Of a stretch of 64,000 nucleotides of DNA, positions 27,645 through 36,833 are shown piece by piece. The stretch comes from Massilia antarctica (GTDB lineage Bacteria; Pseudomonadota; Gammaproteobacteria; Burkholderiales; Burkholderiaceae_D). Each line of letters begins with the position of its first letter. Position 1 is the stretch's first letter. The position numbers and the translations under genes are program-made. Where the stretch lies: contig NZ_CP065053.1 of assembly GCF_015689335.1 (NCBI RefSeq), forward strand, positions 3,534,001-3,598,000. Reading direction: 5' to 3'. The notes beneath the pieces are model-generated. The model saw only the letters and a list, made by a program, of their open reading frames with translations. It was not told where the DNA came from and ran no database searches.

Positions 27645-28865
27645 ATGACGACGGCAGCACATTCAGCACAAGCGCAATACGACCAGTTCCGCCAGCGCGG
27701 ACTCCAACTCGACATGTCCCGCGGCAAACCGGCCCCGGACCAACTCGACCTCTCCAACGACTTGCTCGATGCCTTGCCCGGCTTTCGCGCGGCCGACGGC
27801 ACCGATGCCCGCAATTACGGGCTGGGCGTGGGCTTGCCGGAAGCGCGCGCGCTGTTCGGCGGCTTGCTCGGCGTGCCGGCCGCCCAGGTCGCGGTCGACA
27901 GCAGCGCCAGCCTGGCGCTGATGCATGATGTGATCGTGTACGCACTCTTGAACGGCGTGCCGGGCGGCCAGCCCTGGGTCGGCCAGCAGCCGGTGTTCTT
28001 ATGCCCGGTGCCCGGTTACGACCGTCATTTTTCGATCTGCGAAGCGCGCGGCATCAAGATGATTAACGTGCCGCTCAAGGACGACGGGCCGGACATGGAC
28101 ATCGTCGAGCAACTGGTCGCGAACGACCCGGCCATCAAGGGCATGTGGTGCGTGCCCAAGTACAGCAACCCGTCGGGCACGGTGTATTCGGACGCGGTGG
28201 TGCGCCGCCTCGCCGCCATGAAAACGGCCGCCCCGGATTTTCGCCTGATGTGGGACGACGCCTATCGCTTTCACCATCTGACGGACGAGAAGGTGCGCAT
28301 TGCCGACGTCCTTGCCGAAAGCGCCAGCGCCGGCCATCCGGACCGGGCGATCGTGTTCGCATCGACCTCGAAGGTGAGCTGGGCCGGATCGGGCATCGCC
28401 GCGCTGGCAGCGTCGCCGGCCAATATCGCCTGGTGGACGCGCCATGCGGGCATCCGCAGCATCGGCCCGGACAAGATCAACCAGCTGCGCCACGTGCGCC
28501 TGCTCAAGGATGCGGCCACGGTGGAAGCGCTGATGATGCGCCACGCGGCGCTGCTCAAGCCCAAGTTCGATGCGGTGCTGGCGCAGTTCGGCGCGCACCT
28601 GGGCGACGTGGCGGGGGTGTCGTGGACGGTGCCCAAGGGCGGCTATTTCATCGATCTGGTGACGCCGCCGGGCTTTGCCAGGAAGACCATCGCGCTGGCG
28701 AAGGAAGCAGGCATTACGCTCACGCCGGCTGGCGCCGCGTATCCATACGGGGTCGATCCGGAGGATAGCCATATCCGCATCGCGCCGAGTTTTCCGTCGT
28801 TGCCGGAGATTACCCAGGCGGCGGAGGGGATTGCATTGGCGCTGAAATTGGCCGTGGCTGCTTGA
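27645..28865 (+). CDS. Class I aminotransferase (AspT/MocR-like aspartate aminotransferase group)
   Basis: A 406-residue PLP enzyme. FRQRGLQLDMSRGKPAPDQLDLSNDLL, the long PVPGYDRHFSICEARGIKMINVPL, WCVPKYSNPSGTVYSD and the Schiff-base lysine in ASTSKVSWAGSGIA match the Aminotran_MocR group (aspartate aminotransferase subgroup Ic, such as Corynebacterium AspT). It would interconvert aspartate and oxaloacetate, but other amino donors are possible. AAGG precedes the ATG. Confidence 0.85.
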   Translation: MTTAAHSAQAQYDQFRQRGLQLDMSRGKPAPDQLDLSNDLLDALPGFRAADGTDARNYGLGVGLPEARALFGGLLGVPAAQVAVDSSASLALMHDVIVYALLNGVPGGQPWVGQQPVFLCPVPGYDRHFSICEARGIKMINVPLKDDGPDMDIVEQLVANDPAIKGMWCVPKYSNPSGTVYSDAVVRRLAAMKTAAPDFRLMWDDAYRFHHLTDEKVRIADVLAESASAGHPDRAIVFASTSKVSWAGSGIAALAASPANIAWWTRHAGIRSIGPDKINQLRHVRLLKDAATVEALMMRHAALLKPKFDAVLAQFGAHLGDVAGVSWTVPKGGYFIDLVTPPGFARKTIALAKEAGITLTPAGAAYPYGVDPEDSHIRIAPSFPSLPEITQAAEGIALALKLAVAA

Positions 28866-28893
28866 TTAACGCCGCCTCGTCGTTCCCGCGTAG

Positions 28894-30588
28894 GAGGGTG
28901 TATTAAAAGGGTCATATCTATTAAGATGAGGCTCTTTCAAGCCTTCGTTCAAACAGATGAGCACAGCCCACAAAATTGCGCCAGACAGCCCGCAGTTCAG
29001 CTTGTTCGACGATTTGCCCGGCAAGGAGGGGCGAATTGTCAGAACGGCGGTCCATAGTGGGCGCCGCTTCGTTACCATCGATCCACGCTCCATATTTATT
29101 GGCACGACCCGGCTGGAAGATCACATCAAACAGGCTGGTCAGACGTCGGTGTTCATCGTTGCGGATTTGCTCGACTCGCAGGATTTTCAGGCATTCGAAG
29201 CGCGCTATGCGGCCACGGGGCGCGCGCCGTATTCGCCGCGCCTGATGCTGGGCCTGATCTTGTATGGGATTATGCAAGGGATTCATTCGCTGCGCGACCT
29301 GCAGCGATTGGCGCGGATGGACCTGGGGTGCATGTGGGTCGCAGGCGGGATCTCTCCTGCTCATGGCATCATCGGTCGATTTATCGTTCTTCACGCGGAG
29401 TCGCTGACCAAGGATTTTTTCGAATCGCTCACGGCACAAATCTTGAAAGCAACAGGATCGCGCAGCAACCGTCTGGCCGGCGACGGCACAGTGATCGAGG
29501 CCGCCTGCTCTCACTATAACTTGCTCAAGGCCGACGCATTGAAAGAGCGGGCCGATGCGGCGCGCCGTCATCTGGACGCGAATCGAGCCGATGACTGCGC
29601 CAAGCACGAGGTACAGTCGCTCACTGAGTGTGAACGTATTTTTGAGCAGCGCGTGCAGGCACGCAAGCGCAGCGGCAGGAAGACCGACACGCTGGCCCTC
29701 AGCGCTGTCGAGCCGGAAGCCATAGTGCAGCGCCAGAAGCGCAGCAGAGGCACGGCACCTTCGTACAAGCCGTCGGTGCTGGCCAATGAAAACCGCATTG
29801 TCACGGCCATGGCCCTGCACCCGTCGAGCGAGACCAAAGTGATCGGCGCCATGCTCGATCAAAGCGCACGCGTCACGGGTAGCCAGCCGGAAGAACTTCT
29901 GCTTGATGCCGGCTATTTCGACGACAGTGTGATCGCGGCAACGTTGGAACGCGACGTGAGTCTGTTTTGCCCGGAAGGGCAGGAACCGGGCGTGAGCAAA
30001 AAAAGCAAGGTGTTCCACAAAAGTGAGTTCCTCTACGATGCCGCTGAGGACACCTACCGTTGTCCGGCAGGTCACACTATGTTGCTGCTGAAAGTAAGCG
30101 GCGGCACGGAAAAAAAGCGCGCTTTCCGTTCTTACGGAACGAGTGCCTGCGGTAATTGCGCAGTGCGGTCCCAATGCACAAAAGGAGCGAAGCGTAAAAT
30201 CGAGCGCCATCCAGAGGATGAGCAGCGCGACGCCTTGCGCCAAGTGATGCAACAACGCCAGGTGCGTTCCTTGTTCAGTCAACGCCAGGCGATGGTGGAA
30301 CCTGTCTTCAGTCATCTTCGCGGCCGTCAGAACCTGAACCGCTTTCGCCGACGTGGACTGCGGGCCGTTAAACGCGAGTTCGCCTTGCATGTCATCGCCT
30401 ACAACCTGGCGCGTGCGGTAGCCCTTCTGAAGCGCATTTCGCCTCTTTTTGCGGCCCTGTTCGGGCCACTAAACGCCGCTATTAGGCTCTTGTGTCGGCA
30501 TATGTCGCAATTGCATGCCGCCATCCCGGCCATATCAACCTACCGCCTCATTTCCTTGGGAATGAGGTTTTAGTATTAATACAGCCTC
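28894..30588 (+). mobile_element. IS1182-type insertion sequence, complete
   Basis: A 1695-bp element bounded by 13-bp inverted repeats, GAGGGTGTATTAA at the left end and its near-complement at the right end (one mismatch, G/C at the fifth base). It is flanked by the 4-bp direct repeat GTAG (28890-28893 and 30589-30592). One long transposase gene fills it. Removing the element and one GTAG restores the palindrome GTTCCCGC-GTAG-GCGGGAAC, so it inserted in the loop of a REP-like hairpin. Intact ends and gene suggest recent arrival. Confidence 0.85.
28957..30573 (+). CDS. IS1182-family transposase
   Basis: A 538-residue DDE transposase. The N-terminal DUF772-type region (YSPRLMLGLILYGIMQGIHSLRDLQRLARMD) is followed by LAGDGTVIEAA with the first catalytic Asp, LLLDAGYFDDSVIAA with the second Asp, a Cys cluster (YRCPAGH, CGNCAVRSQC) and the C-terminal YLR-like block FSQRQAMVEPVFSHLRGRQNLNRFRRRGL with the catalytic Glu. 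The frame is uninterrupted, so the element may be active. Confidence 0.9.
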   Translation: MSTAHKIAPDSPQFSLFDDLPGKEGRIVRTAVHSGRRFVTIDPRSIFIGTTRLEDHIKQAGQTSVFIVADLLDSQDFQAFEARYAATGRAPYSPRLMLGLILYGIMQGIHSLRDLQRLARMDLGCMWVAGGISPAHGIIGRFIVLHAESLTKDFFESLTAQILKATGSRSNRLAGDGTVIEAACSHYNLLKADALKERADAARRHLDANRADDCAKHEVQSLTECERIFEQRVQARKRSGRKTDTLALSAVEPEAIVQRQKRSRGTAPSYKPSVLANENRIVTAMALHPSSETKVIGAMLDQSARVTGSQPEELLLDAGYFDDSVIAATLERDVSLFCPEGQEPGVSKKSKVFHKSEFLYDAAEDTYRCPAGHTMLLLKVSGGTEKKRAFRSYGTSACGNCAVRSQCTKGAKRKIERHPEDEQRDALRQVMQQRQVRSLFSQRQAMVEPVFSHLRGRQNLNRFRRRGLRAVKREFALHVIAYNLARAVALLKRISPLFAALFGPLNAAIRLLCRHMSQLHAAIPAISTYRLISLGMRF

Positions 30589-30905
30589 GTAGGCGGGAAC
30601 CCAAGTTTGTGCCGATGCCACTAGCGGATCAAGGAACTTGGGTTCCCGCCTCTCCAGGAACTAGTCTTTGCCGCTAATTTGAGCAGCTTTGCGACTCCAA
30701 ACCTCGAAACCGTCGCTCCCGCGCAGGCGGAAACGCATGCGTTTCCCCCATAGCACCGTCGATATACGAATGTGCTATGGATTCCCGCCTGCGCGGGAAT
30801 GACGGAGCTTAGGTTAGCGCCATTTGGAAGCGCCCTCGCACTTTGCACAGTTCCAAGAGATTTGAGGAGTTTCATAGAAACTGGGACCTGCGCGGGAACG
30901 ACGGG
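30589..30905. repeat. Cluster of REP-like palindromes
   Basis: At least three related units. First, a 17-bp perfect inverted repeat, 30591-30607 with 30635-30651, built on GGCGGGAACCCAAG. Second, a compound palindrome 30712-30803 in which GTCGCTCCCGCGCAGGCGG is mirrored by CCGCCTGCGCGGGAATGAC around an inner CATAGCAC/GTGCTATG pair. Third, a partial unit CCTGCGCGGGAACGACGG at 30887-30904. The core TTCCCGC..GCGGGAA also occurs at 28882-28889, left of the insertion sequence, showing that the cluster was split by it. No gene is seen in 30589-30941. Confidence 0.75.
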
Positions 30906-30941
30906 GGGGGGCGGGATCGACGGAGTCAGGGGCCTGCCAAT

Positions 30942-30965
30942 AAAAAAAGCGCCCTCGGGCGCTTT
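30942..30965 (-). terminator. Terminator of the fliT-like gene
   Basis: On the minus strand, AAAGCGCC, a CGAG loop and GGCGCTTT run into a seven-T tract. It lies 21 bases beyond the stop of the FliT-like gene. Confidence 0.85.
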
Positions 30966-30985
30966 CATTCACATCCGTTACCGCT

Positions 30986-31264
30986 TCAATGCGTCGCGCA
31001 CATCACATCCGACAACTGCCACGGCTCGGTAATCTCGCGCACGGCGCGGTCGTTGGCCATGATCTGCTTGAGCAGATCGATCTTGCGCATGCGCGGAGCG
31101 CCATCGAGTGCCGGTACGCCGGTCTTGGTGGCCGCCGCCTGCTGCGCGCACTGCGTTTCCAGATGCGCCAGGCCATGCCAGTCGCCGGCTTTTGCCGCTA
31201 CCGCCATCTTGCCAGTCAGACCAGCAATATTTTCGTACATCGAAAGAACTTCGTTGGAGGTCAT
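30986..31264 (-). CDS. fliT: FliT-like flagellar export chaperone
   Basis: A 92-residue helical protein. MTSNEVLSMYENIAGLTGKMAVAAKAGDWHGLAHLETQCAQ follows the FliT pattern, in which the N-terminal helices bind the filament cap protein FliD and keep it unfolded for export. The length matches small FliT proteins. No other flagellar genes are adjacent, so the call rests on sequence character only. Confidence 0.65.
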   Translation of the reverse strand: MTSNEVLSMYENIAGLTGKMAVAAKAGDWHGLAHLETQCAQQAAATKTGVPALDGAPRMRKIDLLKQIMANDRAVREITEPWQLSDVMCATH

Positions 31265-31378
31265 GCGCTCACCTGGCCAAAAAATTGATAAAGATTACCG
31301 CGTGTCCTTCCATAACGTCGCGATGGCGCGGAACTTTAGGCTTTTTTTCAAAAAATCCGAAAAATCTTTTTAGCTTGC

Positions 31379-32206
31379 TTAATTGATAAGCTCTTCCAGC
31401 CCGCCGCTCAGCTCGCCCAGCGCCGGAATCCCGGCAAACAATTCATCCGGCGCCACCCCCAGGCCGGTGGCCAGGGCCGGCGTGAAACAGGCGGCCAGTT
31501 CCGCATCGTTCGGCTGGCGTTCCTCGTAGCGCGCGCGCAGCACGGCCAGGTGAATCACCGCCGCCATCCGGTAGGAAGGCGACTGCGGGGTCGGGTCGGC
31601 GAAGTGGCGCAAGGTCTGGTGAAACAGGTCGGGAAACTTCCAGCGTGCCGCCAGTTCCGCCCCGACTTCGCCGAAATCGTAGCCGAACAGCGCCTTTTCG
31701 GCGGCGATGCGGCCATGTTCGTAGGGCCCGACCGTCTGGTCGAGCTCGCGTGCCTGCTGGGCCACACCAGCATGCATGACCAATTGCCCGATCCCGTGCA
31801 TCATCCCGATGGTGAACGCCAGGTCGGTATTGGCGCCGATCTGCTTGGCGATCCACTTGGCCGCCACCGCCGTGTGCAGGCTGTAGCGCCAGAAGCGCTT
31901 CAGGTCGAGGCCGGGCACGGTCTTGAAGCTGCCCACCAGGCCGGAACTGATCACCAGGGTGCGCACCGTCACGAAACCGAGCATGCGCACCGCGTCGCCC
32001 ACATTGCCGATCCGGCGCGAGACATGATAGTAGGCCGAATTGGCCAGGCGCAGCAGCTTGGCGCTCAGCACCGGGTCGAGCGAGAGCTTGCGCGCGATCT
32101 CTTCGACCGCCACGTCGGGGTCGTCGAAGCTGCTGATCAGTTCCGCCACCACCTTGGGCGCGGAGGGCAGGGCGTTCGGATTTTGCAACAGGGCTTCAAG
32201 GGTCAT
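31379..32206 (-). CDS. HDOD-domain signalling protein
   Basis: A 275-residue protein consisting of one HDOD domain (about 8-205): LPSAPKVVAELISSFDDPDVAVEEIARKLSLDPVLSAKLLRLANSAYY, the HTAVAAKWIAKQ helix and IGMMHGIGQLVMH. HDOD proteins are HD-like but usually lack hydrolase activity and act in stress, motility or c-di-GMP signalling. AGGAG precedes ATG 32206. It is monocistronic. Confidence 0.88.
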   Translation of the reverse strand: MTLEALLQNPNALPSAPKVVAELISSFDDPDVAVEEIARKLSLDPVLSAKLLRLANSAYYHVSRRIGNVGDAVRMLGFVTVRTLVISSGLVGSFKTVPGLDLKRFWRYSLHTAVAAKWIAKQIGANTDLAFTIGMMHGIGQLVMHAGVAQQARELDQTVGPYEHGRIAAEKALFGYDFGEVGAELAARWKFPDLFHQTLRHFADPTPQSPSYRMAAVIHLAVLRARYEERQPNDAELAACFTPALATGLGVAPDELFAGIPALGELSGGLEELIN

Positions 32207-32296
32207 CGTGTCTCCTGGTCGATGCGGGGCAGGGGGGACTATATAGCGATTCCTGCGGGCACGCTACCACCGCGCCGACGCCAGGGTAGGTCCGCC

Positions 32297-33202
32297 TCAG
32301 GCTTCGTCGAGCCGTTCGAAGCTGGTGGCCAGAAAGTCGATCAAGGTGCGCACGGCGGGGCGCAGCCAGCGCCGCGACGAATACACGGCGTGAATGATCC
32401 CGCCTTTGGGAATCCAGTCCGGCATCAGCATGACCAGGGAACCCTGCCTGAGCTCTTCCGTGATCATCATCAGCGGCAGCTGCACCACCCCGACTCCCGC
32501 CACCGCCGCGGCGCGCAGCGCGATCATGTCGTCGGTGACCAGGCGCGGCGTGTGCCGGATACTCGCCACGGCGCCGTCCGGGCCATCCAGGTGCCAGCTG
32601 TGCTGCGCCACGGGAGCGCCCCAGTCCAGGGTCGGTACGCCGCTCAAATCCGCGGGCGCCTGCAGGGCCGGATGCCTTGCCACGAAATCCGGGCTGGCCG
32701 CGACGCACCAGCGCCGCGTGCTCAGCACCTTCATCACCAGATCGCTGTCCTGTAGCGGCGGCACGCGCACCCGGATTGCGACATCCGTGCCCTCGGCCAC
32801 CACATCGACCCGCCGGTTGCTCGCTTCCAGGTGCAGGGTGACCATGGGATGCTCGACCATGAACCGGGCCAGCATCGGCCCCACCCGCGCATGCAACAGC
32901 GCGATGGGGCAAGCGACGCGCACCACGCCGCTCGGCTCGGCCCTGGTACGGTCCACCGCCTCCTGGGCGGCCTGGGCTTCGACCAGCATCGCCTTGCAAT
33001 GGAAAAAATAACTCTTCCCGATTTCCGTGACGGAGAACTGGCGTGTCGAGCGCTGCAACAGGCGCACGCCAAGATGCTCTTCGAGGATGCAAATCCTCCT
33101 GCTCAGCTTGGATTTCGGCACGCCGATCGCCCGGCTGGCCGGCGCGAACCCTTCGTGTTCGACCACCTGCACAAAATAGAAAAGATCGTTCAGGTCTTGC
33201 AC
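32297..33202 (-). CDS. LysR-family regulator, divergent to an isochorismatase-like gene
   Basis: A 301-residue regulator. The GTG at 33202 gives MQDLNDLFYFVQVVEHEGFAPASRAIGVPKSKLSRRI, the normal N terminus of the large LysR subgroup that acts on divergent oxidoreductase or hydrolase genes. The effector domain spans about 90-295 (VRVACPIALLH, IRVRVPPLQDSDLVMKVL). The 168-bp gap to the divergent isochorismatase-like gene is the likely shared control region. Confidence 0.88.
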   Translation of the reverse strand: MQDLNDLFYFVQVVEHEGFAPASRAIGVPKSKLSRRICILEEHLGVRLLQRSTRQFSVTEIGKSYFFHCKAMLVEAQAAQEAVDRTRAEPSGVVRVACPIALLHARVGPMLARFMVEHPMVTLHLEASNRRVDVVAEGTDVAIRVRVPPLQDSDLVMKVLSTRRWCVAASPDFVARHPALQAPADLSGVPTLDWGAPVAQHSWHLDGPDGAVASIRHTPRLVTDDMIALRAAAVAGVGVVQLPLMMITEELRQGSLVMLMPDWIPKGGIIHAVYSSRRWLRPAVRTLIDFLATSFERLDEA

Positions 33203-33370
33203 GTCGGTGTCCAGTGTTCCATTGGTAGGACACTGAGTATAGATTCCACCGTCTGGCGGCGCAACCGCGTAAAGACTACGATGCGGGTCCGCCTTCGGGC
33301 CAGGTCCGCCGGCCAACGTGCCGCGGCCCGACGGCGCCTCCATTTTTATGTGCCATTCAAAGGAATTATC

Positions 33371-34009
33371 ATGACCAGTGAAACCATCAGGGACCCCCGC
33401 CAGGACCATCTGCTGACCCCGCAAAATTCGGCCTTGATCGTGATCGACTACCAGCCGGTGCAGGTCAATTCGATCGCATCGATGGACCGCCAGCTCCTGA
33501 TCAACAATATCGTCGGCGTATCCAAGGCGGCGATCGCCTACGGCTTGCCGATCGTGCACTCGACGGTCAACGTCAAGACCGGCTTGAACAAGCCGCCAAT
33601 TCCCCAGTTGCGCAAGGTGCTCGAAGGTATTCCAACCTACGACCGCACCACGATCAATTCCTGGGAGGACGTGCAATTCCAGGCCGCCGTGAAAGCCACC
33701 GGCCGCAAGAAACTGATCATGACGGCGCTCTGGACCGAGGCTTGCCTGACGTTCCCGGCGCTGGACGCTTTGCGCGACGGCTATGAAGTCTATGTCGTGG
33801 TCGATGCCGTCGGCGGCACTTCCAGCGCGGCCCACGAAGCGGCATTGCGCCGGATCGAGCAGGCGGGCGGGAAAATGATCAGCGTGGTGCAGATGTTCTG
33901 CGAGTTGCAGCGCGACTGGGCGCGCCATGACACCGTTCCGGCCTTCATCGACCTGTTTGTGGAAACCGGCGGCACGGCAGGCATTCAATTCTCGTACGAC
34001 AAGGCTTGA
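33371..34009 (+). CDS. Isochorismatase-family hydrolase (YcaC type)
   Basis: A 212-residue cysteine hydrolase. NSALIVIDYQPVQ carries the catalytic Asp, and TALWTEACLTFPALDALRDGYEVYVVVDAVGGTS carries the nucleophile Cys (TEAC). AAGGA lies six bases before ATG 33371. YcaC-like enzymes have no settled substrate; relatives hydrolyse amides or isochorismate. The divergent LysR gene probably regulates it. Confidence 0.88.
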   Translation: MTSETIRDPRQDHLLTPQNSALIVIDYQPVQVNSIASMDRQLLINNIVGVSKAAIAYGLPIVHSTVNVKTGLNKPPIPQLRKVLEGIPTYDRTTINSWEDVQFQAAVKATGRKKLIMTALWTEACLTFPALDALRDGYEVYVVVDAVGGTSSAAHEAALRRIEQAGGKMISVVQMFCELQRDWARHDTVPAFIDLFVETGGTAGIQFSYDKA

Positions 34010-34183
34010 CACCGGACCCGGACAGCGCGCGGCCCGGGGCGGCGGCGCAATGTCCGGATTTCGGCACTCTGGCGGCCTATTGTGCAGTTGGTCGCATTTG
34101 GTGTACTTTTCGCCCTGCGCTCGATTAGAGTGCAGGCTGGGAAGTCGCGCCGTTCCTGGCGCCGCCATGAAGAGAGAGAAAAC

Positions 34184-36811
34184 ATGACATTATTGAAAGC
34201 CAGAGGTCTGAGCGCCGCCATCGCGCTGGCCTGCACCGCGGTTGCCGCCCACGCCGAAGCCCCGTACGCCTTCGCCGCCACGCCAGGCAAGCTGCCCAAG
34301 GAGATCGTGCCGGTGCAATACGCCGCCCACCTGATCCCCGACCTGGCCGCCAATACCTTCCTCGGTTCCGAAACGGTGGAAATCGAGGTGCTCAAAGCCA
34401 CCTCCCGCATCATGCTCAATGCCGTCGACCTCGAGATCGACGCGGCCAGCCTGTCGGGCAAGAACATCGGCTCCCTGAAACTGACGCCAAAGATCGATAA
34501 GGAACAGGAAACGCTCAGCTTCGCGCTGGCGCAGCCCCTGGAGCCGGGCCGCTACAACCTGGCCCTCAAGTTCCACGGCACCATCAACCGCGAAGCGCGC
34601 GGCATGTTCCACATGAAGTACAAGGCCGGCAGCGCCTCGCGCACCATGATCGCCACCAACATGGAGCCGACCGACACGCGCCGCATGCTGCCGACCTGGG
34701 ACGAACCGGCCTTCCGCGCCGCCTTCAAGCTCACCGTCGACCTGCCGGCCAGCTTCAAGGCTTACTCCAACACCCCGCTCGAACGCCAGGAAAAGCTCGA
34801 CGGCGGCCTGCAGCGCTTCCACTTCGGCGTCACCCCCAAGATGTCGAGCTACCTGGTGGTGCTGGTCGCGGGCGAACTGGAACGGGTCAGCGCCAGGCAG
34901 GATGGTGTCGACATCGGCATCGTCACCACCGAAGGCAAGCAGGAATCGGCCGCCTACGCGCTGGCCGCCACCAAGGACCTGCTGCGCTACTACAACACGT
35001 ACTTCGGCCAGCCCTACCCGCTGCCCAAGCTGGACCAGATTGCCATCCCCGGCGGCTTTAACGGCGCCATGGAAAACTGGGGCGGCATCGTCTACAACGA
35101 ATCGACCCTGCTGGTCGACCCGAAAAAGAGCCCCGACAACGTGCGCCAGGGCTCGTTCGGCGTCAATGCCCACGAAGTGGCGCACCAATGGTTCGGCAAC
35201 CTGGTGACCATGGCCTGGTGGGACAACCTGTGGCTCAACGAAGGCTTCGCCTCCTGGATGGCGACCAAGGCCACCGATCATTTCCATCCCGAGTGGCGCG
35301 TCCAGCTGGGCGCCCTGGCCGACCGCGAAAGCGTCATGAACCTGGACGCGCGCAAGACCACGCACCCGATCCAGACCCCGGTGCTGACCGAAGCGCAGGC
35401 CGCCGACGCCTTCGATTCCATCACCTACGCCAAGGGCCAGGCCTTCCTGCGCATGCTGGAGGCTTACCTGGGCGAAGAGCCCTTCCGCAAGGGCATCCGC
35501 GCCTACATGGCCAAGCACCAGTATGGCAACACCACCACCGCCGACCTCTGGGCCGCGCTCGAAAAAGCGTCCGGCAAACCGGTCGAAAAGCTCGCCTCCG
35601 ACTGGACCACCCAGCCCGGCTTCCCGCTGCTCAAGGTCGAACAAGGCTGCGAGAACGGCAAGCGCAAGGTAACTCTGTCGCAGGAACAGTTCCGCCTCGA
35701 CGAACCGGCCCCTGAAAAACGCCTGTGGAACGTACCGGTGCAAGTGGGCACCGTGGGCGGCAAGGCCAGTTACGCCTTGCTCTCGGGCGCCAGCACCACC
35801 TTGACGCAAGCCTCGTGCGACGGCGCGCTGGTGATCGACCCGGCCAGCGTGGGCTACTTCCGCGTCCAGTACGACAAGGCCGGTTTCGACGCGCTGGCAG
35901 GGCAGGCCGCCAAGCTGCCCGACACCACCCGCCTCAAACTGCTGGGCGACACCTGGAGCCTGGTGCAGGCCGACCGCCTGCAGCTCGACAGCTACGTCAA
36001 ACTGGTCTCGGCCTACGCCGACGAACCGCGCCTGGCGGTATGGCACGCCATGCTCGAGAACCTGAACACGCTCGACACCCTGGCTGAAGGCGAACCGGAA
36101 CGCGCGCTGGTGCGGCGCTACATCACCGGGCTGGCCGGACCCAAATTCGCGCGCCTCGGCTGGGATGACAAGCAGGGCGAATCGACCGAAGAGCGCCAGT
36201 TGCGCGCCTTGCTGGCCGGCGCGCTGGCCAAGATCGGCGACCCGGCCGTGATCGCCGAAGGGCGCGCCCGCTTCGCGCGCTTCCTGCTTGAGCCGGCCAA
36301 GGTGCCGCCATCGATGATCGACTTCGTCATGCGCGTGGCCGGCCGCTACGGCGACGCCGCCACCTACGACGCCCTGGCCAGCCGCGTGGCGCAAGCCCAG
36401 ACCGACGAAGAACGCAACCGCTACGCGCGCTCCATGGCCCTGGCGCGCGACCCGGTGCTGGCCCAGCGCACCTTGAAGATGGCGCTCTCGCCCGACTTGC
36501 CGGCGCAGCTGACCTCCACCCTGGTACCGGCGGTGGCGCACGGCGAACACATCGAACTGGCATGGGCCTTCGCCACCGCCAACCGCCAGGCCTTGATGAA
36601 GGACCAGGAATCGGTTGGCCAGAACCACTTTTTCCCGAGCGTGGTATCGTCCTCCTCCAATCCGGCCCACGCGGACATGATGGAAGCCTACGTGAAGCAG
36701 AACTTCGGCCCCGATGCCCAGGTCGAAGCACAAAGAGTCGCCAATGGCATCCGCACCCGCGCCGCCCAGAAAACCCGTTTGCTGCCGCAAGTGCGCGCGG
36801 CGCTCAAATAA
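34184..36811 (+). CDS. M1-family aminopeptidase, secreted
   Basis: An 875-residue metallopeptidase. The ATG at 34184 begins a signal peptide (LSAAIALACTAVAAHAEA). The exopeptidase motif GAMENWGG, the zinc motif HEVAHQWFGN and the distal LNEGFASWM are in order, followed by a beta-sandwich and a helical ERAP1-like C domain. It removes N-terminal residues from peptides, here in the periplasm. The signal peptide separates it from cytoplasmic PepN. It is 22 bases from the M13 peptidase, so the two are probably co-transcribed. Confidence 0.92.
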   Translation: MTLLKARGLSAAIALACTAVAAHAEAPYAFAATPGKLPKEIVPVQYAAHLIPDLAANTFLGSETVEIEVLKATSRIMLNAVDLEIDAASLSGKNIGSLKLTPKIDKEQETLSFALAQPLEPGRYNLALKFHGTINREARGMFHMKYKAGSASRTMIATNMEPTDTRRMLPTWDEPAFRAAFKLTVDLPASFKAYSNTPLERQEKLDGGLQRFHFGVTPKMSSYLVVLVAGELERVSARQDGVDIGIVTTEGKQESAAYALAATKDLLRYYNTYFGQPYPLPKLDQIAIPGGFNGAMENWGGIVYNESTLLVDPKKSPDNVRQGSFGVNAHEVAHQWFGNLVTMAWWDNLWLNEGFASWMATKATDHFHPEWRVQLGALADRESVMNLDARKTTHPIQTPVLTEAQAADAFDSITYAKGQAFLRMLEAYLGEEPFRKGIRAYMAKHQYGNTTTADLWAALEKASGKPVEKLASDWTTQPGFPLLKVEQGCENGKRKVTLSQEQFRLDEPAPEKRLWNVPVQVGTVGGKASYALLSGASTTLTQASCDGALVIDPASVGYFRVQYDKAGFDALAGQAAKLPDTTRLKLLGDTWSLVQADRLQLDSYVKLVSAYADEPRLAVWHAMLENLNTLDTLAEGEPERALVRRYITGLAGPKFARLGWDDKQGESTEERQLRALLAGALAKIGDPAVIAEGRARFARFLLEPAKVPPSMIDFVMRVAGRYGDAATYDALASRVAQAQTDEERNRYARSMALARDPVLAQRTLKMALSPDLPAQLTSTLVPAVAHGEHIELAWAFATANRQALMKDQESVGQNHFFPSVVSSSSNPAHADMMEAYVKQNFGPDAQVEAQRVANGIRTRAAQKTRLLPQVRAALK

Positions 36812-36833
36812 ACACAGCATCAAGGAACGAGAC

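Noticed and set aside
30621..30968. A 115-codon leftward frame containing SVIPAQAGIHSTF
   Set aside because: It is the translation of REP-like palindromes (VIPAQAGIH is the usual artefact of TTCCCGC..GCGGGAA repeats), has no ribosome site and runs into the fliT terminator.
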